Origin: Owenia fusiformis
Lineage: Eukaryota > Annelida > Polychaeta > Sabellida > Oweniidae
Direction of reading: 5' to 3'
Length of the DNA stretch: 60,000 nucleotides
Assembly (NCBI GenBank): GCA_903813345.2
Contig: CAIIXF020000002.1
Span: 412,001-472,000, forward strand
The notes beneath the pieces were generated by a model that was not told where the DNA came from, ran no database searches, and was given only the letters and a program-made list of their open reading frames with translations. Shown here piece by piece: positions 11,455 to 23,399 of this stretch; position 1 is the stretch's first letter, and every line of letters starts with the position of its first letter. Both the position numbers and the translations under genes were made by a program.

Positions 11455-12650
11455 GACATGGGAGTCAAGAAACACCTTCTAAACCTTCTAAATCTAAAAG
11501 ATTTTGCAAAGATTAGCGTTTTTCTACCCAATTTTACCATTCGGTTAAAACTTGCGTCATTCTCAAGAGACTTTCTTAACTTGATATTATACTTTGATTT
11601 CATTCAGTTATTCAACCGTACATGCTTAAAATCCATGTGCATGCTGATAAAACAAATTCATTTCTTCTTCAGCATGGCCATTAAATGGCTCAATAGGCCC
11701 ACCTTCTGTTCGGATTATTCGCATAATACGCAAAAGTCATTGGCATAATTGATGGATCTCTGCTGAAGTACCATCCAACTCCTAATTATTCGTTCTTTCA
11801 GTTTGTCTACATCCCTGATAGGCTAGAGATCTGCATAGACCAACTGTTCTAAATGCACCCAAGTACATACATGTAATCAACAGGATAGACTCTATATATC
11901 AGTAAGCAAGAAGAGTGGTATTTGCAATAAAAGGTTACTCAAATCGATATGACATTTCTCTGAAAAGGTAGTGGCGTCACTCGGTGTTTCCAAGAAAGGA
12001 AAGACCGATCCTGTTTTGGTTGAACCAGGAGCAGAATACACTCTGAATATTACTGAAATGAGGTGTTGAAAAGGATTCCTCGAGGATATAAAATACATGT
12101 GAAAGAAAATTTCATTTTCTAATAGGACAGTGCCACATCACACAGGTTCAATGCTACCCTGGAGTTTTTGGAGATTCGAAATTTCACGATCTCTAGCCAA
12201 GACAAATAGCTTAATGGCAGTCCATATGCCAATAATGTTGATTACCACAGCTCCGGGTATCTAGAACAGTTGGTATTTAAAGATACCCAGCCTATCAGGG
12301 ATGTAGAGGAACTAAAAGAAAGAATAACTAGCAGTTGAATGGTACTTTCGCACACATCCATCAATTATGCCATCAACCAATGGCTCCCGCGTCTTACGCG
12401 AATAGTCCAATCAGAGGGTGGGTCTATTGACTCGAGCCATATTTGGACAGACAGTAGAAGATATGAATTTGTTTTATAAGCATACACATGTATATTGAGC
12501 ATGCATGGTTCAAAAACTGAATGAAAGCAATATAATATCAAATTATGAAAGTCTCGTGACAAAGATGCAATTTTTAACTGAACTGTAAAATTTAGAGAAA
12601 TAGGCTATTGTTCGCAAAATCGATGAAAATTTAGGTGTTTTTGACCCCCA
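11455..12650. mobile_element. Foldback element with long imperfect inverted arms
   Basis: The left arm (about 11455-11850) and the right arm (about 12260-12650) are imperfect reverse complements over several hundred bases. Matching landmarks include gggagtcaagaaacacct against aggtgtttttgaccccc, and ccctgataggctagag against tatcagggatgtagag. The arms meet around an unpaired core near 12050. No coding frame is credible; the short open frames in each arm mirror one another. It resembles a large foldback or MITE-type DNA element. Confidence 0.65.
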
Positions 12651-12703
12651 TGCCACATAACTGGTTATATCTCTAGATAGAGTTGTTGACACTTGTTCTA
12701 TTA

Positions 12704-14001
12704 TACGAGGGTATATCATAAAGTTCTCATAATATCTCTCTAATTTTTTTTATTTTTCAATATATTCTGATGAATTTTTCACAGAATGTGAAGTATAGAA
12801 TGCTGTATTAATCTGTCAATAAATATTTGGTATAACGGAAATATTATTTAAGAAATGGTTGCCATAGTAACCGGAAATCAAGGCACATAAATAAAAAATC
12901 AAATAAAAAGGCAAATAAAAAATCGGTCAAGAATAGCCCCAACTAACCATGTCTAAATGCATAATAAGTTTTCAAATAAGCTATGAAACACATTAAATTG
13001 TTAAATACCATATGTTCTTGACTGTTTTGAACAATTATAATGGTGATGTGAATTTTGTGATCTCATAATGGATGATTGTAATGCTTCATTAGAAGTGATG
13101 TTAGACACTACAACTGTTTTGTCAAATATTCTAAGGAAAGTCGATTTTCCCCCTTTAGTTCATCTTAAATATGTTTAGACTACAAATAAGGGGGTAATTT
13201 TGTTGATATCTTTGCAACATATTTGTTTTAGATCATCTTTAGTATAAGCAAAAGGATTTTTGAACTTATCTAGACTTTTTGTAGGTATGAATTTTATTTT
13301 TCTGATGATCTCTGCATCTATGTATGATCTTATTCAGTCATTTCTGATAATTAAGCTTTGATTCTCAGTCTGGTATCACATCTAATGAAGCATGTAAGCA
13401 TCCCCTTTGACATCACACAATTCACATGATCAATTTATTTTATAGTAAAAGCATTTTAACAACATATTCAAGATAACATTTTAATGTGTTTGATAATTTA
13501 TGAGCGTTTATCACTGGCGGTGGGCCCAGAAAAAAATGTTGGGCCAAAAAAGGCCTTAAGGCCCCAAAAAGTGGGCCTTTTTGGTCATAACTGGGCCTTT
13601 GAAGGCCTTATTTTTTAATTTCAGGCCAAATCTTGAAGAAAATGAGCCTCAAAATTTCAAAATTTGGGCCAACATTTGGGTTTTAGGGGCCCAAATTTTT
13701 TTTTCTCTGACCTGATATTTGGCCCCCCCCCCCCTTGTTGGTTCCCAGATCCGCCCCTGTTTATTATGTATATAAACATGGTTAATAAAGCTCATTTTCT
13801 CAACTATTTTTATTTGCCCCGGGTACCTTGATTTCCGGTTACTATGGCAACCATTACTTATCTAATATTTCTGTTATACCAAATATTTTTGATAGATTAA
13901 TAGAGTGTTCTATACTGCAGATTTCATGAAAATTTCATTAGAATATATTGAAAAATAGAAAAGTTAGAGAGATATTATGAGAACTTTATGATTCCCTCGT
14001 A
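12704..14001. mobile_element. Mariner-like non-autonomous TIR element flanked by TA
   Basis: The ends CGAGGG (12706) and CCCTCG (13999) are flanked by TA on each side, and inverted similarity continues inward for about 200 bases: the left end through atcataaagttctcataat and on to atggttgccatagtaaccgg, the right end as the reverse complement. CGAGGG-type termini at TA sites are typical of mariner-like elements. No transposase frame is present, and a second element (about 13513-13757) has inserted into the interior. Confidence 0.7.
13513..13757. mobile_element. Small GGCGG-ended repeat, copy 1 (nested)
   Basis: It begins cactggcggtgggcccag and ends ccagatccgccc, with runs of ggcctt and gggccc words and a long C-run near the end. 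A reverse-complement copy lies at about 47587-47844. The ends resemble a short inverted pair around GGCGG. It has no coding capacity and is nested inside the mariner-like element. Confidence 0.65.
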
Positions 14002-14515
14002 TATCATTTTGTTGCAAATTAAATTATCTTTAAATGATATATTATTGTTGATGAGTTTGCTAAAAAATATTCATCAGGAATATTGGTTAGGGGGAGGGGG
14101 TTGGCCCACCCTGTAATATTAAGCAATTATACCTAACTGAAGTTTATGATGACACGTTTTGTCTCACAATAGTCATCTATTATTCATAGTAGCAAACATG
14201 CCAGTAATTAATAAGTGTATTAAATGTCACACAATTATAGTGTCAAACACCATTAATCTATTATCATATATGATGGGAACTCTAACGATATAACAAACTG
14301 AACAATCCATAGACAATGGGACATGTTATAAGCTAGTGTATAACTATTATTTATAACTAGATCATTTTCTTTCAGTTTAACGTAGTAACGTAGATTGATT
14401 TGCAGCTTTACATTCGTTGTGTGAATTGGCAATCAAAATTGATATAAAAAATAAAAGTAGTAGACTATAGTCATTTTATTTTAGTTCCGACATTTGCGGG
14501 TTTTTCTCGAGACAG
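14002..14515. other. Non-coding stretch, nothing recognised
   Basis: AT-rich sequence between two TIR elements, with no exon or RNA gene seen. Confidence 0.4.
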
Positions 14516-15175
14516 TAGAGAGATTTCGCACATAAGTGAAAGTACACCTTATACGTATACTTTAAAGGGTCACGTCGAACTATTATATTTACAAAAACAT
14601 TTTTAAATTGTACTTAATGGAACATAACTATTCCCGATATAGAAAAGCTCCATCAACTATCTAGAGACTGTGAATGCACGTGTAGATTATGCACATTATA
14701 TTATAATTAAATGCTTGCTTCCGTGTCCTAGTAGTATACACGTAGATGATAAACGTTTACAGTTGGATCTCCGTATAAAGCTTTACCCACATTATCCAAT
14801 CAAATACTTTAACCATCAATTTGAAACACCAATCAAACCAGTAGGTTCTAGCAATTCCTGGAAACGACCCATTCAGTAGCTCAACAAATGACATACAGGG
14901 TGTTTCATAACGAGCATCTCCAAAAAAGAAAAGGGATTGGTCTATAACATATGTACTATATATGAGCCTATTTTATTCTAGACAAACACATTTGGATCAA
15001 ATAAACATGCTACAATTCAAGAAAGTACAAATGGCATCCCTTTGACCTTTATTTATTACAGTCCGAGAAGATCTTTCCTGACGAAAAGCCCACATTATGA
15101 AAAACCTTGTACGTTTACTTATAAGTATAAGTATACGCTATAAGTTGTATTTCACGTATGTGCGAAACCTCTCTA
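14516..15175. mobile_element. TIR element (about 660 bp), Tc1/mariner-like ends
   Basis: The left end TAGAGAGATTTCGCACATAA and the right end, read in reverse complement, TAGAGAGGTTTCGCACATAC differ at two of 20 bases, and similarity continues inward through GTGAAA and the ATACGTATA-like block. The outermost TA could be the target duplication. The interior is non-coding. The ends are clear; the superfamily is inferred. Confidence 0.7.
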
Positions 15176-16483
15176 TTAATAATGCCAAAAATTGTCTATT
15201 TGGCTACATTCTTTATCTTTTTTTATGTCACCGACAGAAGTGATGACAAATCGTTACACAAATAGTCTTTGTGGACGGTATTCGACGGTTGGTGTTCGGC
15301 TTTTGGCCTTTAAGATATGACATGTAGTGATATTTTGCATGTGAATGCCTTGTTAAAGACTATTTTTCTATGTGTGGAACGACTGAAGCACCGGACTCAA
15401 TGTTCTGTGTACAAATCAGTCGTTAATAGTATAGTTTCCATATAGCTTTTGAAATCTCGCTAAATCTCGTTTTTCGTGGGATTTTAAGAGATTTGCATAT
15501 TAGACCTCTATTGACTTACATTACCTTCTTTTAAATGGCATATTTGAATTCAGTGAAATGTTTTCTCCTATAATAGCTTTGATTTACACAGTTATGTAAT
15601 TTGAATAATTTTCTATAACAATTAAAAAAAACTTGGGCCAAATGTCCATAGATGCAATGCTAAAATTCTTTAAATCCGTGGATTATTTGTATGTCAATCA
15701 ACATTTGCATGTTTAATCACAACATGTACATGAACAGGGTCATCAAGTAGTATATCATTCAAGTTTTATACAGATTCAACAAACACACTCTGATAAATCA
15801 TGAAATTAAGCCACTTTTCCAAGATTTTAGCATGTAAATGAATGGAGCTCTAGCCCAAGTTAAAAGCTGATTAAAAGATGGCAGCACGAGATTTCATTGA
15901 TTTTTCTGCTATGTAGAAACTATCCTATTATGTCCTTGCCTTAAAACTCGACCTTTGGCCTTGGTTTATGGCAAGCTAAAATGAATTTATTTAATTTTTC
16001 TTTAAAAATGATTATGGTGCTTTAATCTGTTAACGACAGTTTTGCAGCTGGTAATAAACAGTATAATGTTCTTATTAACAATAGCATTTTGCAGTTACGA
16101 CACAACATCTATACAAGGAAGCGATTAACCATATCTGAAAGCATTCCATCAGAATCAGATCATCAAATGGTACAGTTCAACTTCAAAAATTCACAAAATG
16201 AGCCATAAAATTATATCAATCATTTTGTACAAAACAGTAACATACAGGTAAACAGGTAAAATTCCTGTGCTTTTTTGAAAAATTAATAATTTGAGATATT
16301 TTATAACCTCTTGTAGCGATTGCTGCCAGGTGATATGTTCACGAATACTGTCTTAAAATCTCAAATCTAAAAGTACATTTTTTATGAGAACAATGAACGG
16401 TCTATTTTGTGATAAATGGAGATATTTGCGTCTTCAGTATGAAGAAGATTCCATACTCGGATATCACATTTTATTTACACCCT
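15176..16483. other. Non-coding stretch, nothing recognised
   Basis: AT-rich sequence without a credible exon. No repeat larger than short A/T runs was noticed. Confidence 0.4.
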
Positions 16484-16600
16484 TTATTAGACTCCAGATG
16501 AAAATCTGGAGTCTATTGCTTTTGCCAGTTTTCTTTATTAGACTCCAGATGAAAATCTGGAGTCTATTGCTTTTGCCAGTTTTCTTTATTATTATTCCAC
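16484..16600. repeat. Tandem duplication of a 58-bp unit containing a palindrome
   Basis: The unit contains the near-perfect palindrome gactccagatgaaaatctgg, followed by agtctattgcttttgccag, and occurs twice in tandem. A duplicated open frame on the plus strand repeats the same peptide and is not a gene. This is the left border of the AGGTCA-rich repeat domain. Confidence 0.85.
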
Positions 16601-16679
16601 GCAAGATTTCTCCGCACACACCGACATGTCAGCTAATTAGCATATACCATCAACCTTGACATGTTCCTGGGCTACAGGG

Positions 16680-17890
16680 AAATGCCTTCATTTTTTTAAT
16701 TAGCCCCTCCCTAATTAGCCAAGGTCAAATCGCAAATTTTTACATTTTTGCACGTACAAGGAGTAACCATTTTTATTTTTTACCCAAAATTTGCATATGC
16801 CATCCCTCAGAATTGCCATTTCACATATATTCCGGGTTTTAAAATTGGGTGCCCCAAATTTGAAAAATGGGGCACCCCAGTGGGGCAAAATTTGAAAACT
16901 TTGTATCCGATCCCAATTCTGAGCAGATATAAAGAATAGAAGCCCCTGATTCCAAATATGCTTTCGGTTTTGGAATCCGACCTCTGAGTGACCTTGAAAA
17001 GGTCAACAAGTTCAAAAATCAAAATCGCTCAAATCGATTCCAAATTGGTACCATTGTATTACACTGTACTCGGATAGAGTAAATTAGGTCACCATTTTGA
17101 CCTTGACCTTTGACATTGACCTTCAAATGACCTCAAAGTTGAAAACTAGGATTTTCATTCCAATTCTTTGCAAGTATGAAGTATGGATGTCCCTGATTCT
17201 AAATATGCTTGTGGTTTTGGAATTTGACCTCCGGGTGACCTTGAAAAGGTCAAAAAGGTTAAATTGCTAAAATTGCTCAAATTGATTCGAAATTGGTACC
17301 ATTGTATTACACTGTACTAAACTAGAGTAAATTAGGTCAACATTTTGACCTTGACCTTTGACCTTCACCGTAAAATGACGTAAAACTTATTTCTTGTTTT
17401 ACCTGTTCAAGGAGCCACTGTAGTTATTTTTTGCATGCCTTACTCTTCCCATTTAACATATCTCCAGGGTTTATAATTTGGGTGATTTTCATTCCAATTC
17501 TTTGCAAGTATGAAGTATGGATGTCCTTGATTCTAAATATGCTTGTGGTTTTGGAATTTGACCTCCGGGTTACCTTGAAAAGGTCAAAAAGGTTTTTAAA
17601 TTGAGTGCCAAAATTTCAAAAATATGGCAAAATATGATATCAAATATGCTTTTGGTTTTGGAATTCGACCTCTGCGTGACCTTGAAAAAGGTCAATTGTG
17701 CACCGAATTTGCTGCTGCGGCGAGGAACGGCATTCTACGAAATCGCCCCCGTGGCGATTTTAAATGTCTAGTTATTATTCTTTCAGAATCTTCCTCCTTC
17801 CCAGATTTCTCACCAACTAAAAGAATTTACTTTAAGCTGCTTACATGATCAACTAGGGGCAGTACCTGGGATGATGGGAAATTAGGTCAA
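16680..17890. repeat. Irregular repeats rich in TGACCT/AGGTCA
   Basis: Blocks such as gaccttgaaaaggtcaa and atatgcttgtggttttggaat recur near 16960-17010, 17205-17260, 17535-17590 and 17645-17690 with variable spacing. The sequence is dominated by TGACCT and AGGTCA words. No coding exon is seen. Confidence 0.7.
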
Positions 17891-17939
17891 ATTTTTATCT
17901 AGGTCAAGGGTCAAGAACTAGGTCAAATCAAGGTCAAAT

Positions 17940-20120
17940 CAACATTCTGTCAATTATCTTCGTTGTTGTTTGTCGTAACTACTTCATCTTAGTTTCTACA
18001 TGTAGCTTAGAAAAAAACAAATCGAGAGTGTGCCATCCGTTTTTTGATTACTCTTAGCGATTTTGAGATATGGCGTCCTGAAAGTAGGTCAAAACCAAAA
18101 AGTTCTCCAAATTTAACATATGAGCTATGAAAGAAGGGTAGGATTTTCTCAGGAATCCGAATCTGCAAACCAAATTTTGATCCGACTTCCCGTACGGAAG
18201 TTATGGCGTTTTGAAAGCTCAAAAATCGCTAAATTTGGTGCCCATGTTAAGTCAATGGGAAAAAAGATTTTTTTGAAGTGAAAAATACGAAATATAGACT
18301 GAGTTCAGCTAAATATAATGAAAGCTTTTAAAAGAAGGGGACCTCATAAGCCATCTAGCTTCAAAATTTGGACACCAAAATGCCTAGGTCAAAATCTAGG
18401 TCAAATTCAAAGTTTTTCCTTATTTTTGCGATTCTGACACAACAGATTAATTATATTCTTCGAAATTTTGTATACATGTAGCCAAGAGTCTGCTAATAGT
18501 GTTAGCCTTTTGCCGTCAGAAAGTATTTTGCCCCATTTTTGAGATATGGTGTCCGAAAAGTAGGTCAAATTAAAAAATTCTCAAAATTTGACGTTTGAGT
18601 TATGAATTAAGTATAGAATTTTCTCAGGAATCCGAATCTGCAAACCAAATTTCGATCCGACTTCCGGTTCGGAAGCTATGGCGTTTTGAAAGCTGAAAAA
18701 TCGCTAAATTTGGTGCCCCATGTTATGTCAATGGGAAAAAATATTTTTTGAAGTGTAAAATACGAGATATAGACTAAGTACAGCTAAACATAATGGAAGC
18801 CCATAAAAGAAGGGGACCTCAAAACCTTCTAATCTTGAAAATTTGGACAACAAAATGCCTAGGTCAAAATCTAGGTCAAATTCAAAGCTTTTCCTTATTT
18901 TTGCGATTCTGACAGTACACTTTAATTATATTCTTCGAAATTGTGTATACATGTAGCCAAGAGTGTGCTAATAGTGTAAGCCTTTTGCCGTCAAAAAGTA
19001 TTTTGACCCACTTTTGAGATATGGTGTCCCAAAAGTAGGTCAAAATAAAAAAATCTTCAAATGTAACGTATGAGTTATGAATAAGGGGTAGAATCTTATC
19101 AGGAATCCGAATCTGCAAATCAAATTTTGATTCGACCTCCTGTTCGGAAGTTATGGTGTTTTGAAAGCTCAAAAATCGCTAAATTTGCTGCCCCATGTTA
19201 TGTCAATGGGAAAAAAGATTTTTTTTGAAGTGTAAAATACGAGATATAGACTGAGTACAGCTTAATATAATGAAAGCCTATTGAAGAAGGGGACCTCGAA
19301 GGCTACTTAGCTCCAAAATTTGGACACCAAAATGCCTAGGTCAAAATCTAGGTCAAATTTATAGTTTTCCCTTATTTTTGCGATTCTGACACTATATTTA
19401 AATGATTTGCTTTAAAATTTTGTATACAGGTAGCAAAGAGTATGCTAATAGTGTTAGCGTTTTGCCGTCAGAAAGTATTTTGACCCACTTTTGAGATATG
19501 GTGTCCGAAAAGTAGGCCAAAGTTAAAAGTTTTCCAAATTTAACGTATGAGTTACGAATTAAGGGTAGAATTTTCTCAGAAATCTAGATCTGCAAATTAA
19601 ATTTCGATCCGACTACTTGTTCTGAAGTTATGGCGTTTTGAAATCTCAAAAATCGCTAAATTTGGTGCCCAATGTTAAATCAATGGGACCGAATAATTTT
19701 TTGAAGTATAAAAATACGAGATATAGAATGAGTACAGCTAAACATAAAGAAAGCCCATAGAAGAAGGGGACCTCAAAAGCTACTTTCCTTCAAAGTTTGG
19801 ACACCAAAATACCTATTTCAAAATCTAGGTCAAATTCATAGTTTTTTTTATTTTGCGATTCTGACACTACACTTCAATGATATTCTCCAAAATTTTGTAA
19901 ACTTGTAGCAAAGGGTGTGCTTATAATGTTAACATTTTGCCGTCAATAAGTTTTTGACCCACTTTTGAGATATGGTGTCCGAAATGTAGGTCAAAATAAA
20001 AAGTTCTCCAATTTTAAAGTATGAGTTATGAATTAGGGGTAGAATTTCCTCAGGAATCTGGATCTGAAATTAAAATTGCAATCCGACCCCCGGTTTAGAT
20101 TCTACGTCATTTTGAAGTTT
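17940..20120. repeat. Tandem array with a period of about 475 bp (about 4.5 copies)
   Basis: The landmark tgagatatgg with its neighbouring aagtagg recurs at 18064, 18540, 19015, 19492 and 19966, spacings of 474-477 bases. Other landmarks (ttatttttgcgattctgaca, aatgcctaggtcaaaatctagg, gaagttatggcgttttgaaa) follow the same period. Copies have diverged by scattered substitutions. Minus-strand open frames in single units (for example 18007-18222 and 18882-19172) are fragments of the repeat and not conserved in length, so I do not call a gene. Confidence 0.9.
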
Positions 20121-20179
20121 GAAATTCGCACTTGCCAGTATTCACGATGTAGATTGATCAAATATACTTTCAAAAATTC

Positions 20180-20425
20180 CTGCATACCCTACTTTACCTC
20201 TCTACCTACTCAGCTACTTATTTGACTACTTACTCAATTACTTAATTAGTTATTACTTCCTTAGCAACTTACTCAGCTACTAACTCAGGTACTTACTCAG
20301 CTACTTACTCAGCTACCTACTCAGCTTTTTACTCAGTTACTTACTCAGCTACTTACTCAACTACTACTAAGGTACTTACTCAGCTAATTACTCAGTTACT
20401 TACTCAGCTCTTTACTGATCTATCT
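20180..20425. repeat. Minisatellite of about 10-12 bp, ttactcagctac type
   Basis: The word ttactcagctac and close variants are repeated about twenty times, with indels between copies. It separates the 475-bp array from the 54-bp satellite. Confidence 0.9.
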
Positions 20426-20524
20426 AGGTCAAATAAATCTGGAGTCTTAAATTGAACTTGTTCAATTTCACAAATCTAGTTATATTTTCAAATCCATTTA
20501 GAAAATATACCGTACGCCTTAAGA

Positions 20525-22190
20525 AATGTAAAAGCTGATGAACCGTGGATCCGTTGTATTATATTGATTCACTAAAAGAGGGTTATAACTAATGAACCAC
20601 CTGTCCGTTGTATTATATTGATTTACTAAAAGAGTGTTATAACTAATGAGCCACCTGTCCGTTGTACTATATTGATTCACCATGAAAGTGTCATAACTGA
20701 TGAACTGTGGGTCCGTTGTATTATATTGATTTACTAAAAGAGTGTTATAACTAATGAACCACCTGTCCGTTGTAATATATTGATTCACCATGAACGTTTT
20801 ACAACTAATGAACCACCTGTCCGTTGTATTATATTGATTTCCTAAAATAGTGTTATAACTAATGAACCACATGTCCGTTGTAATATATTGATTCACCATG
20901 AAAGTGTCATAACTAACGAACCACAGGTCCGTTGCACAATATTAATTCACTAAGAAAGTGTTATAACTGATGAACCGTGGTTCCGTTGTACTATATTGAA
21001 TCAATATGAAAGTGCTACAACTGATGGATGATGAACCGTGGGTCCGTTGTACTATATTGATTCACCATGAAAGTGTCATAACTGATGAACCGTGGGTCCG
21101 TTGTACTATATTGATTCAATATGAAAGTGCTACAATTGATGGATGATGAACCGTGGGTCCGTTGTACTATATTGATTCACCATGAAAGTGTCATAACTGA
21201 TGAATCACAGGTCCGTTGCACTATTAATTCACCATGAAAGTGTCATAACTGATGAACTGTGGGTCCGTTGTACTATATTGATTCACCATGAAAGTGTTAT
21301 AACTGATGAACCGTGGGTCCGTTGTACTATATTAATTCACCATGAAAGTGTCATAACTGATGAATCACAGGTCCGTTGCACTATTAATTCACCATGAAAG
21401 TGTCATAACTGATGAACTGTGGGTCCGTTGTACTATATTGATACTAAAAGAGTGTTATAACTAATGAGCCACCTGTCCGTTGTACTATATTGATTCACCA
21501 TGAAAGTGTCATAACTGATGAACTGTGGGTCCGTTGTGCTATATTGATTCACTATGAAAGTGTCATAACTGATAAATCACAGGTCCGTTGCACTATATTA
21601 ATTCACCATGAAAGTGTCATAACTGATGAACTGTGGGTCTGTTGTACTATATTGATTCACCATGAAAGTGTCATAACTGATGAACTGTGGGTCCGTTGTA
21701 CTATATTGATTCACTATGAAAGTGTCATAACTGATGAATCACAGGTCCGTTGCACTATTAATTCACCATGAAAGTGTCATAACTGATGAACTGTGGGTCC
21801 GTTGTACTATATTGATTCACCATGAAAGTGTCATAACTGATGAACTGTGGGTCTGTTGTACTATATTGATTCACCATGAAAGTGTCATAACTGATGAACC
21901 GTGGGTCCGTTGTACTATATTAATTCACCATGAAAGTGTCATAACTGATGAACCGTGGGTCCGTTGTACTATTTTGATTTACTAAAAGAGTGTTATAACT
22001 AATGAACCACCTGTCCGTTGTAATATATTTATTCACCATGAAAGTGTCATAACTAACGAACCACAGGTCCGTTGCACAATATTAATTCACTAAGAAAGTG
22101 TTATAACTGATGAACCGTGGGTCCGTTGTACTATATTGATTCAATATGAAAGTGCTACAACTGATGGACCATGAATCTGCTGCGCTATTA
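20525..22190. repeat. 54-bp satellite, about 30 copies
   Basis: The unit runs aactgatgaaccgtgggtcc, gttgtactatattgattcac, catgaaagtgtcat and repeats for about 1.65 kb with variants (ctaaaagagtgttat, ccacctgtccg, cacaggtccg) mixed in higher-order patterns. Because 54 is a multiple of three, both strands stay open for up to about 126 codons; these repetitive frames are artefacts of the period. Confidence 0.95.
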
Positions 22191-23399
22191 TTGATTTACA
22201 AAGAAAGTGTTATACAAGTACAAGTACGTTGTTACGTTGTACGTTGTACAAGTGTTATAAAAGTACAACACGTTTTTGAGAGATAGATTCGATTCCGAAC
22301 TCTTCTATAATGATCTGAAAATCATATCAAAACAAAATGGTACTGTGGTAAGAGCGTTTCTAAAATTGTGTCCTAAATAGACGGAGCGTTTCGAGGAAAA
22401 CAAGCGATTTCTCGAGAACAAGTCATGGATTTGGATTGGGATTTTAGAAAATGAGAATATACAAGTTTGTGATCTACTACTTTGACAGAAAGGTTGACGT
22501 TTTCATATAAATCTAGTTTAATTCGTAATTTGTGGTCAATTCGTCAACTTCAGATTCGTTCGATCTACACACGGAGCTTTGATCAAGCAAATAACAGTTT
22601 ACCACCAGAAATTGAATAAATAAGATCTTTGCTCAGGATATTGTTCATCGAATGGTACATAATATATCACCATAACGTATGATATGTAAGAGAAACGAGT
22701 GAAACAATACTAACGGTCATAGTGGGATCGTCATTAGCCGCCATTTTATTTTACTCCGCAGCGTTTCTGCGTGAATGAAATGCTCCGTCATGCATGTAAG
22801 AGCGTTTGGGTTGGACACCGTGTACCTGCTACTGGAAATATTGACGCACTTTTACAAATCAATCTATGAAGTCAATTACGAAATTACATGTCACAAGAGT
22901 TACATATTATAACAGTGAATAAAATTATGAAAAGATTAATTCGCATTACTTGAGAACATAAAGGTACTAATTATTTCAGGACGTGTGATTCATGTTTATT
23001 TTTCATATATGTATCAAATGAATTTCATTCTTAAAGTTACGGCGCTTATTTGTCGACTGTTACCAAGTTCATACTTTGCTGAATTGTGAACAATCATTTC
23101 GTCTTAATTTAAAGGTTGACATTAACTTTTCCGATTGGCTGAGAAACAGAAAATGATATATATTGGTGCTCTGCACAAGATTAACTGCAAAAACCAAAGC
23201 ATTCATTTATTAGTGAAACATTGTAGTAGGAGTTTCTATATTGCATCGTATCAGTTCATAAAAGAATACACCTTGGAAATTCTGAACATATTATACTATA
23301 CTTCCTTAATGGCAAGCTGAAGTCTGAAGCTACCAGAGCACTACTATATATCATTATTCTGTTTCAAAACAACTTGATTTTTTGAGGAATATCATTTTA
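22191..23399. other. Non-coding stretch, nothing recognised
   Basis: After a short acgttgt-rich junction (22205-22270) the sequence is single copy by eye. The open frame at 23135-23320 has no recognisable family or splice signals that would support a gene. Confidence 0.4.

Noticed and set aside
18007-19172. Minus-strand frames of 71-96 codons starting MSFQN in the 475-bp array
   Set aside because: The similar starts come from the repeat; lengths and frames are not kept from unit to unit and no protein family is recognisable.
20519-22000. Open frames of 65-126 codons on both strands (for example 20519-20899 minus, 21490-21771 plus)
   Set aside because: They are translations of the 54-bp satellite, open only because the period is a multiple of three; both strands are equally open.
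20180-22190. A CRISPR array
   Set aside because: The repeats are directly adjacent with no unique spacers, and the genome is eukaryotic.
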